Source of the DNA: Rhodanobacter sp.
GTDB taxonomy: Bacteria; Pseudomonadota; Gammaproteobacteria; Xanthomonadales; Rhodanobacteraceae
NCBI GenBank assembly: GCA_040371205.1
Contig: AP031382.1
Coordinates: 2,415,562 to 2,479,561, forward strand
DNA: 64,000 bases
Direction of reading: 5' to 3'
Shown piece by piece: positions 25,924 to 34,537 of this stretch; position 1 is the stretch's first letter, and each line of letters opens with the position of its first letter. Position numbers and translations under genes: made by a program. A model generated the notes under the pieces. It saw only the letters and a list, made by a program, of their open reading frames with translations, was not told the DNA's origin and ran no database searches.

Positions 25924-26873
25924 GCGAGGCGCAGCTCGCCACGCCACGCCATTGGTCCGCGCAACGCGAGCGCGGCAGCCTGCTGCTGATGCGCTTCACC
26001 GCCCTGGTGGCGCGCCGCTGCGGCCGGCGCCTGCTGTCGCCGCTGCTGCACCTGATCGTGCTGTACTTCTTCCTCACCGGCCGCACCGCCCGGCGCAGCA
26101 TCCGCGAGTTCTACGCGCACCTCGCCGCATGGAGCGGCCGTACCGAACTGCGGCCCACGCCGCGACGCGTGTTCGCGCAGTTCATGGCCTTCGCCGACTG
26201 CCTGCTGGACCGCCTCGACGTGTGGCGCGGCGCGTTGCGGCTGGAACAGGTACGCCTGGTCGACCCCGACGGCATCCGTGCGCAATTGCTGGCCAGCCGT
26301 CACAGCGGGCGTGGCCAACTGCTGGTGGGCACCCACCTCGGCAACCTCGACGTGTGCCGCGCGCTGGCGGAACTCGGCGAGCAGGTGCCGTTGAACGTGC
26401 TGGTGCACACGCATCACGTCGCGCATCTCAACCGCCTGCTCGGCGAGGCGGGCGAGCATCGCATGCGGCTGATCCAGGTCAGCGAACTGGACGCCGCCTT
26501 GATGCTCGACCTCGCGCAGCGGCTGGAACGCGGCGAGTGGCTGGCGATGGCCGGCGACCGCGTGCCGCTGCACGACGGCCGCCGCGTATCGGTGGACTTC
26601 CTCGGCCGCGCCGCGCCGTTCGCGCAAGGTCCGTGGCTGCTGGCCGGCCTGCTCGGCTGCCCGGTGAACCTGATGTGCTGCATCAAGCGCGAGGGCTGCT
26701 ACGAGATCCGGCTGGAACGTTTCCTCGACGCGCCCGCCTGGGCGCGCGGCCAGCGCGACGACGCCATCGCCCAATGGGCGCAGCGTTACGCCGACCGCCT
26801 TGCCGAATGGTGCCTGCTGGCCCCGCAGCAATGGTTCAACTTCTACGCGTACTGGGAGGCCGCCGATGCGTAG
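25920..26873 (+). CDS. LpxL/HtrB-like lipid acyltransferase
   Basis: A 317-residue protein of the lysophospholipid/lipid-A acyltransferase type. Residues around LLHLIVLYFFLTGRTARRSIREF are an N-terminal membrane helix and basic patch, LVGTHLGNLDVCRAL holds an HX4D motif, and the C-terminus QQWFNFYAYW matches the family end. It probably attaches an acyl group, possibly the polyene, to its lipid anchor. It is a second acyltransferase besides the PlsC-like one. Confidence 0.8.
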   Translation: MSEAQLATPRHWSAQRERGSLLLMRFTALVARRCGRRLLSPLLHLIVLYFFLTGRTARRSIREFYAHLAAWSGRTELRPTPRRVFAQFMAFADCLLDRLDVWRGALRLEQVRLVDPDGIRAQLLASRHSGRGQLLVGTHLGNLDVCRALAELGEQVPLNVLVHTHHVAHLNRLLGEAGEHRMRLIQVSELDAALMLDLAQRLERGEWLAMAGDRVPLHDGRRVSVDFLGRAAPFAQGPWLLAGLLGCPVNLMCCIKREGCYEIRLERFLDAPAWARGQRDDAIAQWAQRYADRLAEWCLLAPQQWFNFYAYWEAADA

Positions 26874-27315
26874 CCGCGGCGTATTGCAGGTGGAGGTCGA
26901 GGTCGTCGTGCCGTTCTTCGACGTCGATTCCATGGACGTGGTGTGGCACGGCCATTACGTGAAATACCTGGAAATCGCCCGCTGCGCCCTGCTCGACCGC
27001 ATCGGCCACAACTACGCGCAGATGAAGGCGGCCGGCTACGCGTGGCCGGTGATCGACCTGCAGCTGCGCTACGCGCGCGCCGCGCGCTTCGGCCAGCGCA
27101 TCACGGTGCGCGCCGACCTGGTGGAGTGGGAAAACCGCCTGAAGATCCACTACCTCATCGCCGACGCCGCCAGCGGCGAGCGCCTCACCCGCGCCAGCAC
27201 CGTGCAGGTGGCCGTGAGGCTGGACGACGGCGCGATGCAGCTGGTTTCGCCTCCCGTGCTGGTAAGCGCCGTGGAGGCGCGCATCTCCGGCTGTACTTCC
27301 GGCGAGCATCGATGA
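26866..27315 (+). CDS. 4HBT-type acyl thioesterase
   Basis: A 149-residue hotdog thioesterase. FFDVDSMDVVWHGHYVKYLE is the 4-hydroxybenzoyl-CoA thioesterase signature with the catalytic Asp and the conserved HGHY. RARAARFGQRITVRA-like strands follow. It may release or proof-read chains in polyene synthesis. Its last residues (ISGCTSGEHR) are encoded within the first copy of a 64-bp tandem repeat, so the natural C-terminus may have been replaced by repeat sequence. It overlaps the upstream gene by 8 nt. Confidence 0.85.
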   Translation: MRSRGVLQVEVEVVVPFFDVDSMDVVWHGHYVKYLEIARCALLDRIGHNYAQMKAAGYAWPVIDLQLRYARAARFGQRITVRADLVEWENRLKIHYLIADAASGERLTRASTVQVAVRLDDGAMQLVSPPVLVSAVEARISGCTSGEHR

Positions 27316-27482
27316 TCGCGAAGATCAAATGGGCGGCCATCCGCGGCCGCACGGCTGTACTTCCGGCGATCCTCCATGATCGCGAAGATCAAATGGGCGG
27401 CCATCCGTGGCCGCACGGCTGTACTTCCGGCGATCCTCCATGATCGCGAAGATCAAATGGGCGGCCATCCATGGCCGCACTC
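27291..27482. repeat. Three tandem copies of a 64-bp repeat with a hairpin
   Basis: Copies at 27291-27354, 27355-27418 and 27419-27482 each begin CTGTACTTCCGGCGA and contain ATGATCGCGAAGATCAAATG followed by GGGCGGCCATCC...GGCCGCAC. The last part is an inverted repeat. Copy 2 pairs GCGGCCA/TGGCCGC and copy 3 GCGGCCAT/ATGGCCGC, while copy 1 keeps the GCGGCC/GGCCGC core. GATC-GCGAA-GATC is a second small palindrome. The array starts inside the thioesterase gene and ends 15 nt before the methyltransferase start, the only sizeable break in the upstream run of overlapping genes. Confidence 0.93.
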
Positions 27483-27497
27483 TTCAATGAGTCACCC

Positions 27498-28220
27498 ATG
27501 ACCACCTACGCCAGCCCCACCTACGTCGAGGAAACCCGCATCGGTTTCCGCTTTCTTGCCACCCGCACCTGGCAGCACCACGTGCTGCGCGTGGCGATCA
27601 ACGACCTCAAGCGACTGGTCGGCGAGCCGCTGCCGCGCGGCGGCGTGCTGCTGGATGCCGGTTGCGGCCAAGGCAAGTCGTTCCGCCTGCTGCGCGAGGC
27701 TTTCGCGCCGGGCCGCCTGATCGGGTTGGACGCCGATCCGCACAGCCTGCGCTGCGCCAGCGCCGAGGCACAACGCGAAGGCATCGCCGCGGACTTCATC
27801 GCCGCCGACTGCGCGCGCATCGACCTGCCCGACGCCAGCGTGAACGTGCTGTTCTGCCACCAGACCTTCCATCACCTCGTCGAGCAGGAACGCGCACTGG
27901 CCGAGTTCTGGCGCGTGCTGAAACCCGGCGGTTGGCTGCTGTTCGCCGAATCCACCAAGGCTTACATCGACAGCTGGGTGATCCGCTGGTTCTTCCGCCA
28001 TCCCATGCACGTGCAAAAGAGCGCCGACGGCTACCTCGGCATGCTGCGCGCGCAAGGCTTCGAATTCGGCGAGGCCAACGTCTCGCTGCCCTACCTGTGG
28101 TGGAGCCGCGCGAGGGATTTCGGCCTGCTCGAACGCTGGGGCCTGCGCGCCCCGCCGCCGCCCGGCCAGCGTGAAGAAACGCTGGTGAACGTCGCGGCGC
28201 GCAAGCCGGTGCAGGCATGA
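27498..28220 (+). CDS. Class I SAM-dependent methyltransferase of the polyene operon
   Basis: A 240-residue methyltransferase: motif I VLLDAGCGQGKSFRLL, acidic strand GLDADPHSL, motif for adenine ADCARIDLPDASVNVLFC, then HHLVEQERALAEFWRVLKPGG. It probably O- or C-methylates the aryl head group, a known modification in aryl polyenes. The ATG at 27498 was chosen; an earlier in-frame ATG at 27471 lies inside the third repeat copy. The stop overlaps the next ketosynthase start by 4 nt. Confidence 0.82.
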   Translation: MTTYASPTYVEETRIGFRFLATRTWQHHVLRVAINDLKRLVGEPLPRGGVLLDAGCGQGKSFRLLREAFAPGRLIGLDADPHSLRCASAEAQREGIAADFIAADCARIDLPDASVNVLFCHQTFHHLVEQERALAEFWRVLKPGGWLLFAESTKAYIDSWVIRWFFRHPMHVQKSADGYLGMLRAQGFEFGEANVSLPYLWWSRARDFGLLERWGLRAPPPPGQREETLVNVAARKPVQA

Positions 28221-29398
28221 GCGGAACCTTCCTCAACGCACTGGGCGTGGTCTGCGCGCTGGGCGCAGGCAAGGCCGCCGTGGCCGAAGCGCTGTTCGCC
28301 GGCGACGCCTCCGGCCTGCGCAGCGAAGCCGGCTGGATTCCCGGCCATGCGCCGCCGTTGGGTACGGTGCGCGAGCCGCTGCCCGCGATCCCGGCCGCAT
28401 TGGCGGCCACCCGCGACAACCGCTGCAACCGCCTGCTGCTGGCCGCGGCGCAGGAAATCGAAACGGACGTCCGGACGGCCATTTCGAAATACGGCCGCGA
28501 ACGCATCGGCGTGGTGCTTGGCACCAGCACGGGCGGCATCGAAGAGGCCACCGGCGGCCTCGCCGAACGGCGCAACGGAGGCGCATGGCCTGCGGACTAC
28601 CGCTACGCACATCAGGAACTCGCCGGCCCGGCCGAGTTCCTCGCCGAATGGCTGGCGTTGGCCGGCCCCTGTTACGCCATCTCCACCGCCTGCACCGCCG
28701 GCACGCGCGCCATCATCAGCGCGCAGCGCCTGCTGCAGGCCCATCAATGCGACGCGGTGATCTGCGGCGGCGTGGATACGCTGGCGCGGCTGCCGCTCAA
28801 CGGCTTCCACGCGCTGGGCGCGATGGATGCCTCACCGTGCCAGCCATTCTCGCGCGAACGGCGCGGCATCAATATCGGCGAAGCCGCCGCGCTGTTCCTG
28901 ATGACGCGCGAACGCGGCGCCGTGCAACTGCTCGGCACCGGATCCAGCTCGGACGCGCACCACATGTCCTCGCCCGACCCCGAAGGCCGTGGCGCCATCG
29001 CGGCGATGCGCCGCGCGCTGGCCGATGCGCGGCTCGACGCCGCGCAGATCGACTACCTCAACCTGCACGGCACGGCCACCGCGCACAACGACGCGATGGA
29101 GGCGCCGGCAGTGGCCGCGGCGTTCCCGCAGGGCGTGCCCTGCTCGTCCACCAAGTCGCTGAGCGGCCACACGCTGGCCGCCGCCGGCGCGCTGGAGGCC
29201 GCGTTCTGCTGGCTCAGCCTGCACGACGGCCGATTGCCGCCGCAGCGCTGGGACGGCCAGGCCGATCCCGCCTTGCCCACGCTGTCTTTCGTCGAGCCGG
29301 GCGTACGCCTGCGGGCAACGAAGCCGCGCCGGCTGATGAGCAGCTCGTTCGCCTTCGGCGGCAACAACGCCTGCCTGATCCTGGGAGACGCCGCATGA
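28217..29398 (+). CDS. Third beta-ketoacyl-ACP synthase (ApeO-like)
   Basis: A 393-residue condensing enzyme with Cys159 (ISTACTAGTR), His284 (NLHGTATAHND) and His318 (KSLSGHTLAAAG), a complete triad. It is more divergent at the N-terminus (MSGTFLNALGVVCALGAGK). In aryl-polyene clusters the ketosynthase next to dehydratase and ketoreductase, as here, is thought to start or extend the chain. Overlaps of 4 nt on both sides show tight coupling. Confidence 0.87.
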   Translation: MSGTFLNALGVVCALGAGKAAVAEALFAGDASGLRSEAGWIPGHAPPLGTVREPLPAIPAALAATRDNRCNRLLLAAAQEIETDVRTAISKYGRERIGVVLGTSTGGIEEATGGLAERRNGGAWPADYRYAHQELAGPAEFLAEWLALAGPCYAISTACTAGTRAIISAQRLLQAHQCDAVICGGVDTLARLPLNGFHALGAMDASPCQPFSRERRGINIGEAAALFLMTRERGAVQLLGTGSSSDAHHMSSPDPEGRGAIAAMRRALADARLDAAQIDYLNLHGTATAHNDAMEAPAVAAAFPQGVPCSSTKSLSGHTLAAAGALEAAFCWLSLHDGRLPPQRWDGQADPALPTLSFVEPGVRLRATKPRRLMSSSFAFGGNNACLILGDAA

Positions 29399-29862
29399 CG
29401 CCGTGGCCCATCGCGGAACTCTTGCCGCATGCCGGCGCGATGATCCTGCTCGACGCCGTGCTTGAGCATGACGCCGAACACGCACTGTGCAGCCGCCGCG
29501 TGCCGGCCGGCGGCCTGTTCCACGACGCGGACGGCACGCTGCCCGCCTGGATGGGCGTGGAGCTGATGGCGCAGGCCATCGCCGCGTGGGCCGGCTGCCA
29601 GGCCAGGGAAACGGGCGCGCCGGTGCGGCTTGGCTTCCTGCTCGGCACGCGTCACTACAGCTGCAACGTCGCCGCGTTCGCGCCCGGCAGCGAGCTGCGT
29701 GTCGAGGCGCGACGCGATTTCCACGACGACAGCGGCATGGGCGTGTTCGCCTGCCGCATCGAGGCGCCCGGCGTGCTGGCGGAGGCGCGGCTCACCGTGT
29801 TCAGTCCGCCCGACGCCGGCGCGCTGTTCCCATCGACTGCAACGGAACCCCACCATGGCTGA
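29395..29862 (+). CDS. 3-hydroxyacyl-ACP dehydratase (ApeP-like)
   Basis: A 155-residue hotdog protein of the ApeP/FabA-related group. LLPHAGAMILLDAV carries the catalytic His12 and AWMGVELMAQAIAAWAG the partner Glu56. Unlike the shorter dehydratase-like gene at 25570, both catalytic residues are present, so this is the better candidate for the active dehydratase. It sits between ketosynthase and ketoreductase with overlaps on both sides. Confidence 0.84.
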   Translation: MTPWPIAELLPHAGAMILLDAVLEHDAEHALCSRRVPAGGLFHDADGTLPAWMGVELMAQAIAAWAGCQARETGAPVRLGFLLGTRHYSCNVAAFAPGSELRVEARRDFHDDSGMGVFACRIEAPGVLAEARLTVFSPPDAGALFPSTATEPHHG

Positions 29863-30583
29863 CAGCATCCTCGTCACCGGCTCCAGCCGCGGCATCGGCT
29901 GCGCCATCGCGCTGCGGCTGGCGCAAGCCGGCTACGACCTCGTCCTGCACTGCCGCGCGAAACGCGACGAGGCGGACGCCGTGCGCGCCGAGATCGAACG
30001 GATGGGCCGCGCCGCGCGCGTGCTGCAGTTCGACATCGCCGACCGCGCCGCCTGCCGCGCCGCGCTGGAAGCGGACGTGGCGCAGCACGGCGCGCCCTAC
30101 GGCGTGGTGTGCAACGCCGGCCTCGCCCGCGATGGCGCCTTCCCCGCGCTCTCCGACGAAGACTGGGACAGCGTGCTGCGCACCAACCTCGACGGCTTCT
30201 ACAACGTGCTGCATCCGCTGATGATGCCGATGATCCGCCGCCGCGCGCCGGGGCGCATCGTGTGCATCACCTCCGTGTCGGGCCTGGTCGGCAACCGCGG
30301 CCAGGTCAACTACAGCGCCTCCAAGGCCGGCGTCATCGGCGCGGCCAAGGCGCTGGCGGTGGAGCTGGCCAAGCGCCGGATCACCGTGAACTGCGTGGCG
30401 CCCGGCCTGATCGATACCGACATGCTGGACGCCGAGGTGCCGGTGGAAGAAATACTGAAGGCCATCCCCGCGCAGCGCGCCGGCACGCCGGAGGAAGTCG
30501 CCGCCGCGGTGGCCTTCCTGATGGGCACCGAGGCCGCCTACATCACCCGCCAGGTACTCGCCGTCAACGGCGGCCTGTGCTGA
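29855..30583 (+). CDS. 3-oxoacyl-ACP reductase (FabG-like)
   Basis: A 242-residue short-chain dehydrogenase. TGSSRGIGCAIAL is the NADP(H) glycine motif, NAG follows in VVCNAGLARDG, SVSGLVGNRGQVNYSASKAG gives catalytic Ser, Tyr and Lys, and NCVAPGLIDTDML is the FabG-type loop. It reduces the 3-keto group after each condensation in polyene synthesis. It is the last clearly biosynthetic gene of the operon; the start overlaps the dehydratase by 8 nt. Confidence 0.92.
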   Translation: MADSILVTGSSRGIGCAIALRLAQAGYDLVLHCRAKRDEADAVRAEIERMGRAARVLQFDIADRAACRAALEADVAQHGAPYGVVCNAGLARDGAFPALSDEDWDSVLRTNLDGFYNVLHPLMMPMIRRRAPGRIVCITSVSGLVGNRGQVNYSASKAGVIGAAKALAVELAKRRITVNCVAPGLIDTDMLDAEVPVEEILKAIPAQRAGTPEEVAAAVAFLMGTEAAYITRQVLAVNGGLC

Positions 30584-30617
30584 TTCCGGTTTTCCAACCC
30601 GCAAGGAGAGCAGCACC

Positions 30618-31064
30618 ATGCGCATGCGCACCCCTAGCCTCGCCCTGGCTGCACTGCTGGCCGTCGCGCCGCTGGCCAGCCAGGCCGCCGACAAGACCGT
30701 GTACTTGTCCTTCGACCATGCGGTGAAGTCCGCCGCGGCCAACGGCAAGCTGGACGGCAGCGTGAAGTTCTACCTGGCCGGCAACACGCCGGCCGGCCAG
30801 ATCGAGGTGGTGAACGACAACATCGCCACGCACAAGAAGACCAACGCCTTCGGCAAGTCCAGCCAGACCAGCTGCGACTGGGCCATGGCCTCCGCGCTAA
30901 TCAGCCTGCAGGAGGCCGCCAAGGCCGCCGGCGCCAACGCGGTGACCGACATCGTCAGCGTGCAGAACGGCCAGGAATACCGCGACCCGCAGAACTACGA
31001 GTGCCGCGTGGGCTTCCTGATGTCCGACGTGGGCCTGAAAGCCAAGCTGGCCAAGGCGCACTGA
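30618..31064 (+). CDS. Secreted protein of unknown function
   Basis: 148 residues with a Sec signal peptide ([18 protein letters not shown], cleavage after SQA). The mature part has two cysteines that could pair ([12 protein letters not shown] and [10 protein letters not shown]) and the segment [20 protein letters not shown] do not know its function. It follows the ketoreductase by 34 nt with AAGGAG as ribosome site, so it may be the tail of the pigment operon or a separate gene. Confidence 0.75.
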   Translation: MRMRTPSLALAALLAVAPLASQAADKTVYLSFDHAVKSAAANGKLDGSVKFYLAGNTPAGQIEVVNDNIATHKKTNAFGKSSQTSCDWAMASALISLQEAAKAAGANAVTDIVSVQNGQEYRDPQNYECRVGFLMSDVGLKAKLAKAH

Positions 31065-31183
31065 AACGGCAGCGCCTCGCCTGCACGCGCATGGGAGGCG
31101 CAAGCGCCGGGCTGGTGCGGCGCGTCAGGGGAAGCCGCAGCCGCTGCGCTACCATTGGCCGGCTAACCCTACAGGAGTTCGTG

Positions 31184-32341
31184 ATGCGCCCCTTCCCCCT
31201 CGGCGAAGAAATCGACCTGCTGCGCGACACCGTGCACGCCTTCGCGGAGAAGGAGATCGCGCCGCGCGCCACCCAGATCGACCACGACAACCTGTTCCCG
31301 GCCGACCTGTGGCGCAAGTTCGGCGAGCTGGGCCTGCTCGGCATGACCGTCCCCACCGAATACGGCGGCACCGGCATGGGCTACCTCGCGCACATGGTGG
31401 CGATGGAGGAGATCTCGCGTGCCTCCGGCTCGGTGGGCCTGTCCTACGGCGCGCACTCCAACCTGTGCGTCAACAACATCTTCCACAACGGCAACGAGGC
31501 GCAGCGCAAGAAGTACATCCCCAAGCTGTGCTCGGGCGAGTACGTCGGCGCGCTGGCGATGAGCGAGCCGGGCGCCGGCTCCGACGTGGTCGGCTCGATG
31601 AGCTGCAAGGCCGAACTGAAGGACGGCGTGTGGGTCGCCAACGGCTCCAAGATGTGGATCACCAACGGCCCCGACGCCGACGTGCTGCTGGTCTACATGC
31701 GCACTGCGCCGCGCGCTGCCGGCAGCCGCTGCATGACCGCCTTCATCGTCGAGAAAGGCATGAAGGGCTTCAGCACGGCGCAGAAGCTGGACAAGCTCGG
31801 CATGCGCGGCTCCAACACCTGCGAACTGGTGTTCGACAATTGCGAGATCCCCGCCGAGAACATCGTGGGCGAGGTGAACGAGGGCGTGCGCGTGCTGATG
31901 AGCGGCCTCGATACCGAACGCCTAGTGCTCTCCGGCGGCCCGATCGGCCTGATGCAGGCGGCGATGGACCTCACTCTGCCCTACGTGCGCGAGCGCAAGC
32001 AATTCAACGCGCCGATCGGCACCTTCGAAATCATGCAGGCCAAGGTGGCCGACATGTACACCGCACTGCAGTCCTCGCGCGGCTTCGCCTACATGGTGGC
32101 GCAGCAGTTCGACGGCGGCGTGAAATCGCGCATCGACCCGGCCGCCTGCCTGCTCAACGCCTCCACCAACGCGGTGAAGGTGGCGCTGGAGGCGATCCAG
32201 TCGCTGGGCGGCAACGGCTACATCAACGAGTTCCCCGCCGGCCGCCTGCTGCGCGACGCCAAGCTTTACGAGATCGGCGCCGGCACCAACGAGATCCGCC
32301 GCATGCTGATCGGGCGCGAGCTGTTCCACGGCAAGGCGTGA
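31184..32341 (+). CDS. liuA: Isovaleryl-CoA dehydrogenase
   Basis: A 385-residue FAD-dependent acyl-CoA dehydrogenase that oxidises isovaleryl-CoA to 3-methylcrotonyl-CoA in leucine breakdown. [20 protein letters not shown] contains the glutamate that is specific to the isovaleryl-CoA enzymes, and [20 protein letters not shown] plus [19 protein letters not shown] match the family C-terminus. [13 protein letters not shown] is the acyl-CoA dehydrogenase signature. AGGAG lies 6 nt before the ATG at 31184. The carboxylase, hydratase and lyase of the same pathway are at 40420-51646. Confidence 0.93.
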   Translation: MRPFPLGEEIDLLRDTVHAFAEKEIAPRATQIDHDNLFPADLWRKFGELGLLGMTVPTEYGGTGMGYLAHMVAMEEISRASGSVGLSYGAHSNLCVNNIFHNGNEAQRKKYIPKLCSGEYVGALAMSEPGAGSDVVGSMSCKAELKDGVWVANGSKMWITNGPDADVLLVYMRTAPRAAGSRCMTAFIVEKGMKGFSTAQKLDKLGMRGSNTCELVFDNCEIPAENIVGEVNEGVRVLMSGLDTERLVLSGGPIGLMQAAMDLTLPYVRERKQFNAPIGTFEIMQAKVADMYTALQSSRGFAYMVAQQFDGGVKSRIDPAACLLNASTNAVKVALEAIQSLGGNGYINEFPAGRLLRDAKLYEIGAGTNEIRRMLIGRELFHGKA

Positions 32342-32350
32342 CGATACGCC

Positions 32351-32378
32351 GTTCGCGGGAGCACGCGCTCCCGCGAAC
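32351..32378. terminator. Bidirectional hairpin between convergent liuA and beta-galactosidase
   Basis: Perfect 12-bp stem GTTCGCGGGAGC/GCTCCCGCGAAC with loop ACGC, in the 47 nt between two convergent stop codons. There is no long T-tract, so termination would rely on stem strength or Rho. Confidence 0.7.
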
Positions 32379-32388
32379 ACAATGAAAG

Positions 32389-34242
32389 TCAGCCGCTGAG
32401 CGAGGCCGCGCTGCGGATCGGCGCCGGCTCGATGCGGTGCATGTCGAACACCAGCACCTCGTTGTCGCCGTCGCGCAGCCACGGCGCGGGGCAATACAGC
32501 CGTTGCTGCGGGCCGAGGTTCCAGTAGCGCCCCAGCAGGCGGCCGTTGACCCACAGGTAACCCTTGGTCCATGCCGCCATGTCGAGGTAGCAGTCGCCGG
32601 TTTCTGCGAGCGACAGCATGCCCTTGAAGAACACGCCGGGGCGCGCAGGTTTGCCCTGCAGTGGTTTCAATGCGGCCAGCCACGCGTCGTCCAGCGGCAG
32701 GCTCACGGCATCCCAGCCTTCCAGCGGTTTGCCGTCGAGCCGCACCTCGCCGGTCAGTCCTTTGCGATCCGCCATGGCATGGCCGAAGTTCACGTGACCG
32801 AAGCTGTCGACCAGGATTTCCAGCGGCGACTCGCCGTGACTCGCTGGCAATGGCAGCTTGTTGCCTGCGCGCAGCTTCGGATGCACCACGCGCGAGATGC
32901 AATCGACGTAATGGCCGCCGTGGAACACCGTGGCGTAATCGCGCACGCCGTCGACCATCAGTTCGCCACCGCCCTGCACCGCACGGCGATACAGCACCAT
33001 GCCGTGATCCTGGCCGAACAGCAGTTCGTTGGGCTGCGGCCGATCCACCTTCTTCGCGGCCGGCAGGTTGTCCCACAACGCGGCATGCGGTTGCGGCGTG
33101 AAGGCGGCGAAGCCCGCCATCGGCGGCACCGCCGGCAACGCGGGCAGCGGCTGCGCCGTGTGTGCGGCGATCAGTTGGCGGAAGGCGTGATAGTCCGCCG
33201 TGGGCGCGCCGTGCTCGTCGATGGGCGCGCCGTAGTCGTAGCTGGTGATCACCGGCTGGAAGTTCGAATAGTCGTCGTCCGCGTTGGCGCCCGCGCCGAA
33301 GCCGAAGTTGGTACCGCCGTGCACCACGTACAGGTTGAACGAACGTCCTTCGGCGAGCAGCACGGCCAGCGTGCCGGCGAAGTCGCCGCGCGCGAAATCC
33401 TTGTCGCCCCAGTGCGTGATCCAGCCGGGATAGCCCTCGCCCATCCACACCGGCAGTTCGCCCGCGATGGTTTGCGCAGCCGCGAAGTCGGTGTCGCCGT
33501 CCAGGCCCAGCGCGGCGCCGGGCAGGTAGGTCTTCGCCTCGCGGATCTGGCCCAGCCCGTCGGAGATAGAAAACGGCCCGTGCACGCCATGCTGTTCCCA
33601 CAGCGCGCGGATCGCTTCGAGATAGCCGAGGTCCTTGCCGAACGAGGCGTATTCGTTTTCCACCTGCACCATCAGGATCGGCCCGCCGTTCGCCGCCAGC
33701 AGCGGCCGCACCGCCGGCGCCACGGTGGCGATGTAGCGGCGCACCGCGGCCATGTAGTCGGCATCGTCCTTGTCGCGCACACGGATGTGCGGATGGCGCA
33801 ACAGGTACGGCGGCAAGCCGCCGAAATCCCATTCGCCGCAGACATAGGGGCCGGGCCGCAGGTACACCCACATGCCTTCTTCCTGGCAAAGCCGGATGAA
33901 CTTCGCGAAATCGCAGCTGCCGGTGTGCAGGTCGAACACGCCAGGTTCGGCTTCCAGCGCGTTCCACATCAGGTAGACCGCGATGGTGTTGAGCCCCATC
34001 GCCTTCGCCATGCGGATGCGCTGGCGCCAGTATTCGGCGGGGATGCGGATCGGATGCATCTCGCCGCTCATGATGCGGAACGGCTCGCCGTCCAGCAGGA
34101 ACCGTTGCCTGGACAGTTCGAAACGGTGCGGACGACCGTCGGGCACGCACAGCTTCGCGCGACCGGCCGGCGCCGCCCCTGCCGGCGATGCCGACAGGCA
34201 GGGCACGAGCAGGGAAAGCTTCAGGAAATCGCGGCGCTGCAT
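32389..34242 (-). CDS. Secreted GH35 beta-galactosidase
   Basis: A 617-residue glycoside hydrolase family 35 enzyme. The N-terminus MQRRDFLKLSLLVPCLSASP has a twin-arginine-like signal, so export as a folded protein is possible. IMSGEMHPIRIPAEYW and LRPGPYVCGEWDFGGLP are GH35 signatures; Glu197 (VENEYASFG) is the expected acid/base and Glu269 (GEGYPGWITHWG) the nucleophile. C-terminal beta domains end with LWVNGRLLGRYWNLGP. It would release galactose from plant or other polysaccharides in the periplasm or outside. ATG at 34242, preceded by GAGAA. Confidence 0.9.
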   Translation of the reverse strand: MQRRDFLKLSLLVPCLSASPAGAAPAGRAKLCVPDGRPHRFELSRQRFLLDGEPFRIMSGEMHPIRIPAEYWRQRIRMAKAMGLNTIAVYLMWNALEAEPGVFDLHTGSCDFAKFIRLCQEEGMWVYLRPGPYVCGEWDFGGLPPYLLRHPHIRVRDKDDADYMAAVRRYIATVAPAVRPLLAANGGPILMVQVENEYASFGKDLGYLEAIRALWEQHGVHGPFSISDGLGQIREAKTYLPGAALGLDGDTDFAAAQTIAGELPVWMGEGYPGWITHWGDKDFARGDFAGTLAVLLAEGRSFNLYVVHGGTNFGFGAGANADDDYSNFQPVITSYDYGAPIDEHGAPTADYHAFRQLIAAHTAQPLPALPAVPPMAGFAAFTPQPHAALWDNLPAAKKVDRPQPNELLFGQDHGMVLYRRAVQGGGELMVDGVRDYATVFHGGHYVDCISRVVHPKLRAGNKLPLPASHGESPLEILVDSFGHVNFGHAMADRKGLTGEVRLDGKPLEGWDAVSLPLDDAWLAALKPLQGKPARPGVFFKGMLSLAETGDCYLDMAAWTKGYLWVNGRLLGRYWNLGPQQRLYCPAPWLRDGDNEVLVFDMHRIEPAPIRSAASLSG

Positions 34243-34537
34243 GGGTTCTCCACTTGCAAGGTCGGCAGGCGATGCTTGACGTGCCTCGGGGTCAGCGCCC
34301 GTGCCGGCATGTCGAACGGTACCGGCGTGATCGTACCCGCATGGCCGGCATCGGATGGTCCCCATGGCGCGACAGGTACGCGGCGGGTGTGCGACTCCAG
34401 CAGGCTGATGCGGCACGGGGCGCCGGAATACAGGTCGGATGGATCGGCGCTTTTTGCCGCCAAGTGGTCGTTGCCCACGCAGAACGGCCCGATTACGCTC
34501 GATGCTCCGTACACACGGCCACGTAAAAGGGTGAGCG

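Noticed and set aside
27291-27482. CRISPR array
   Set aside because: The three 64-bp units are direct tandem copies with no unique spacers, and no cas genes are present.
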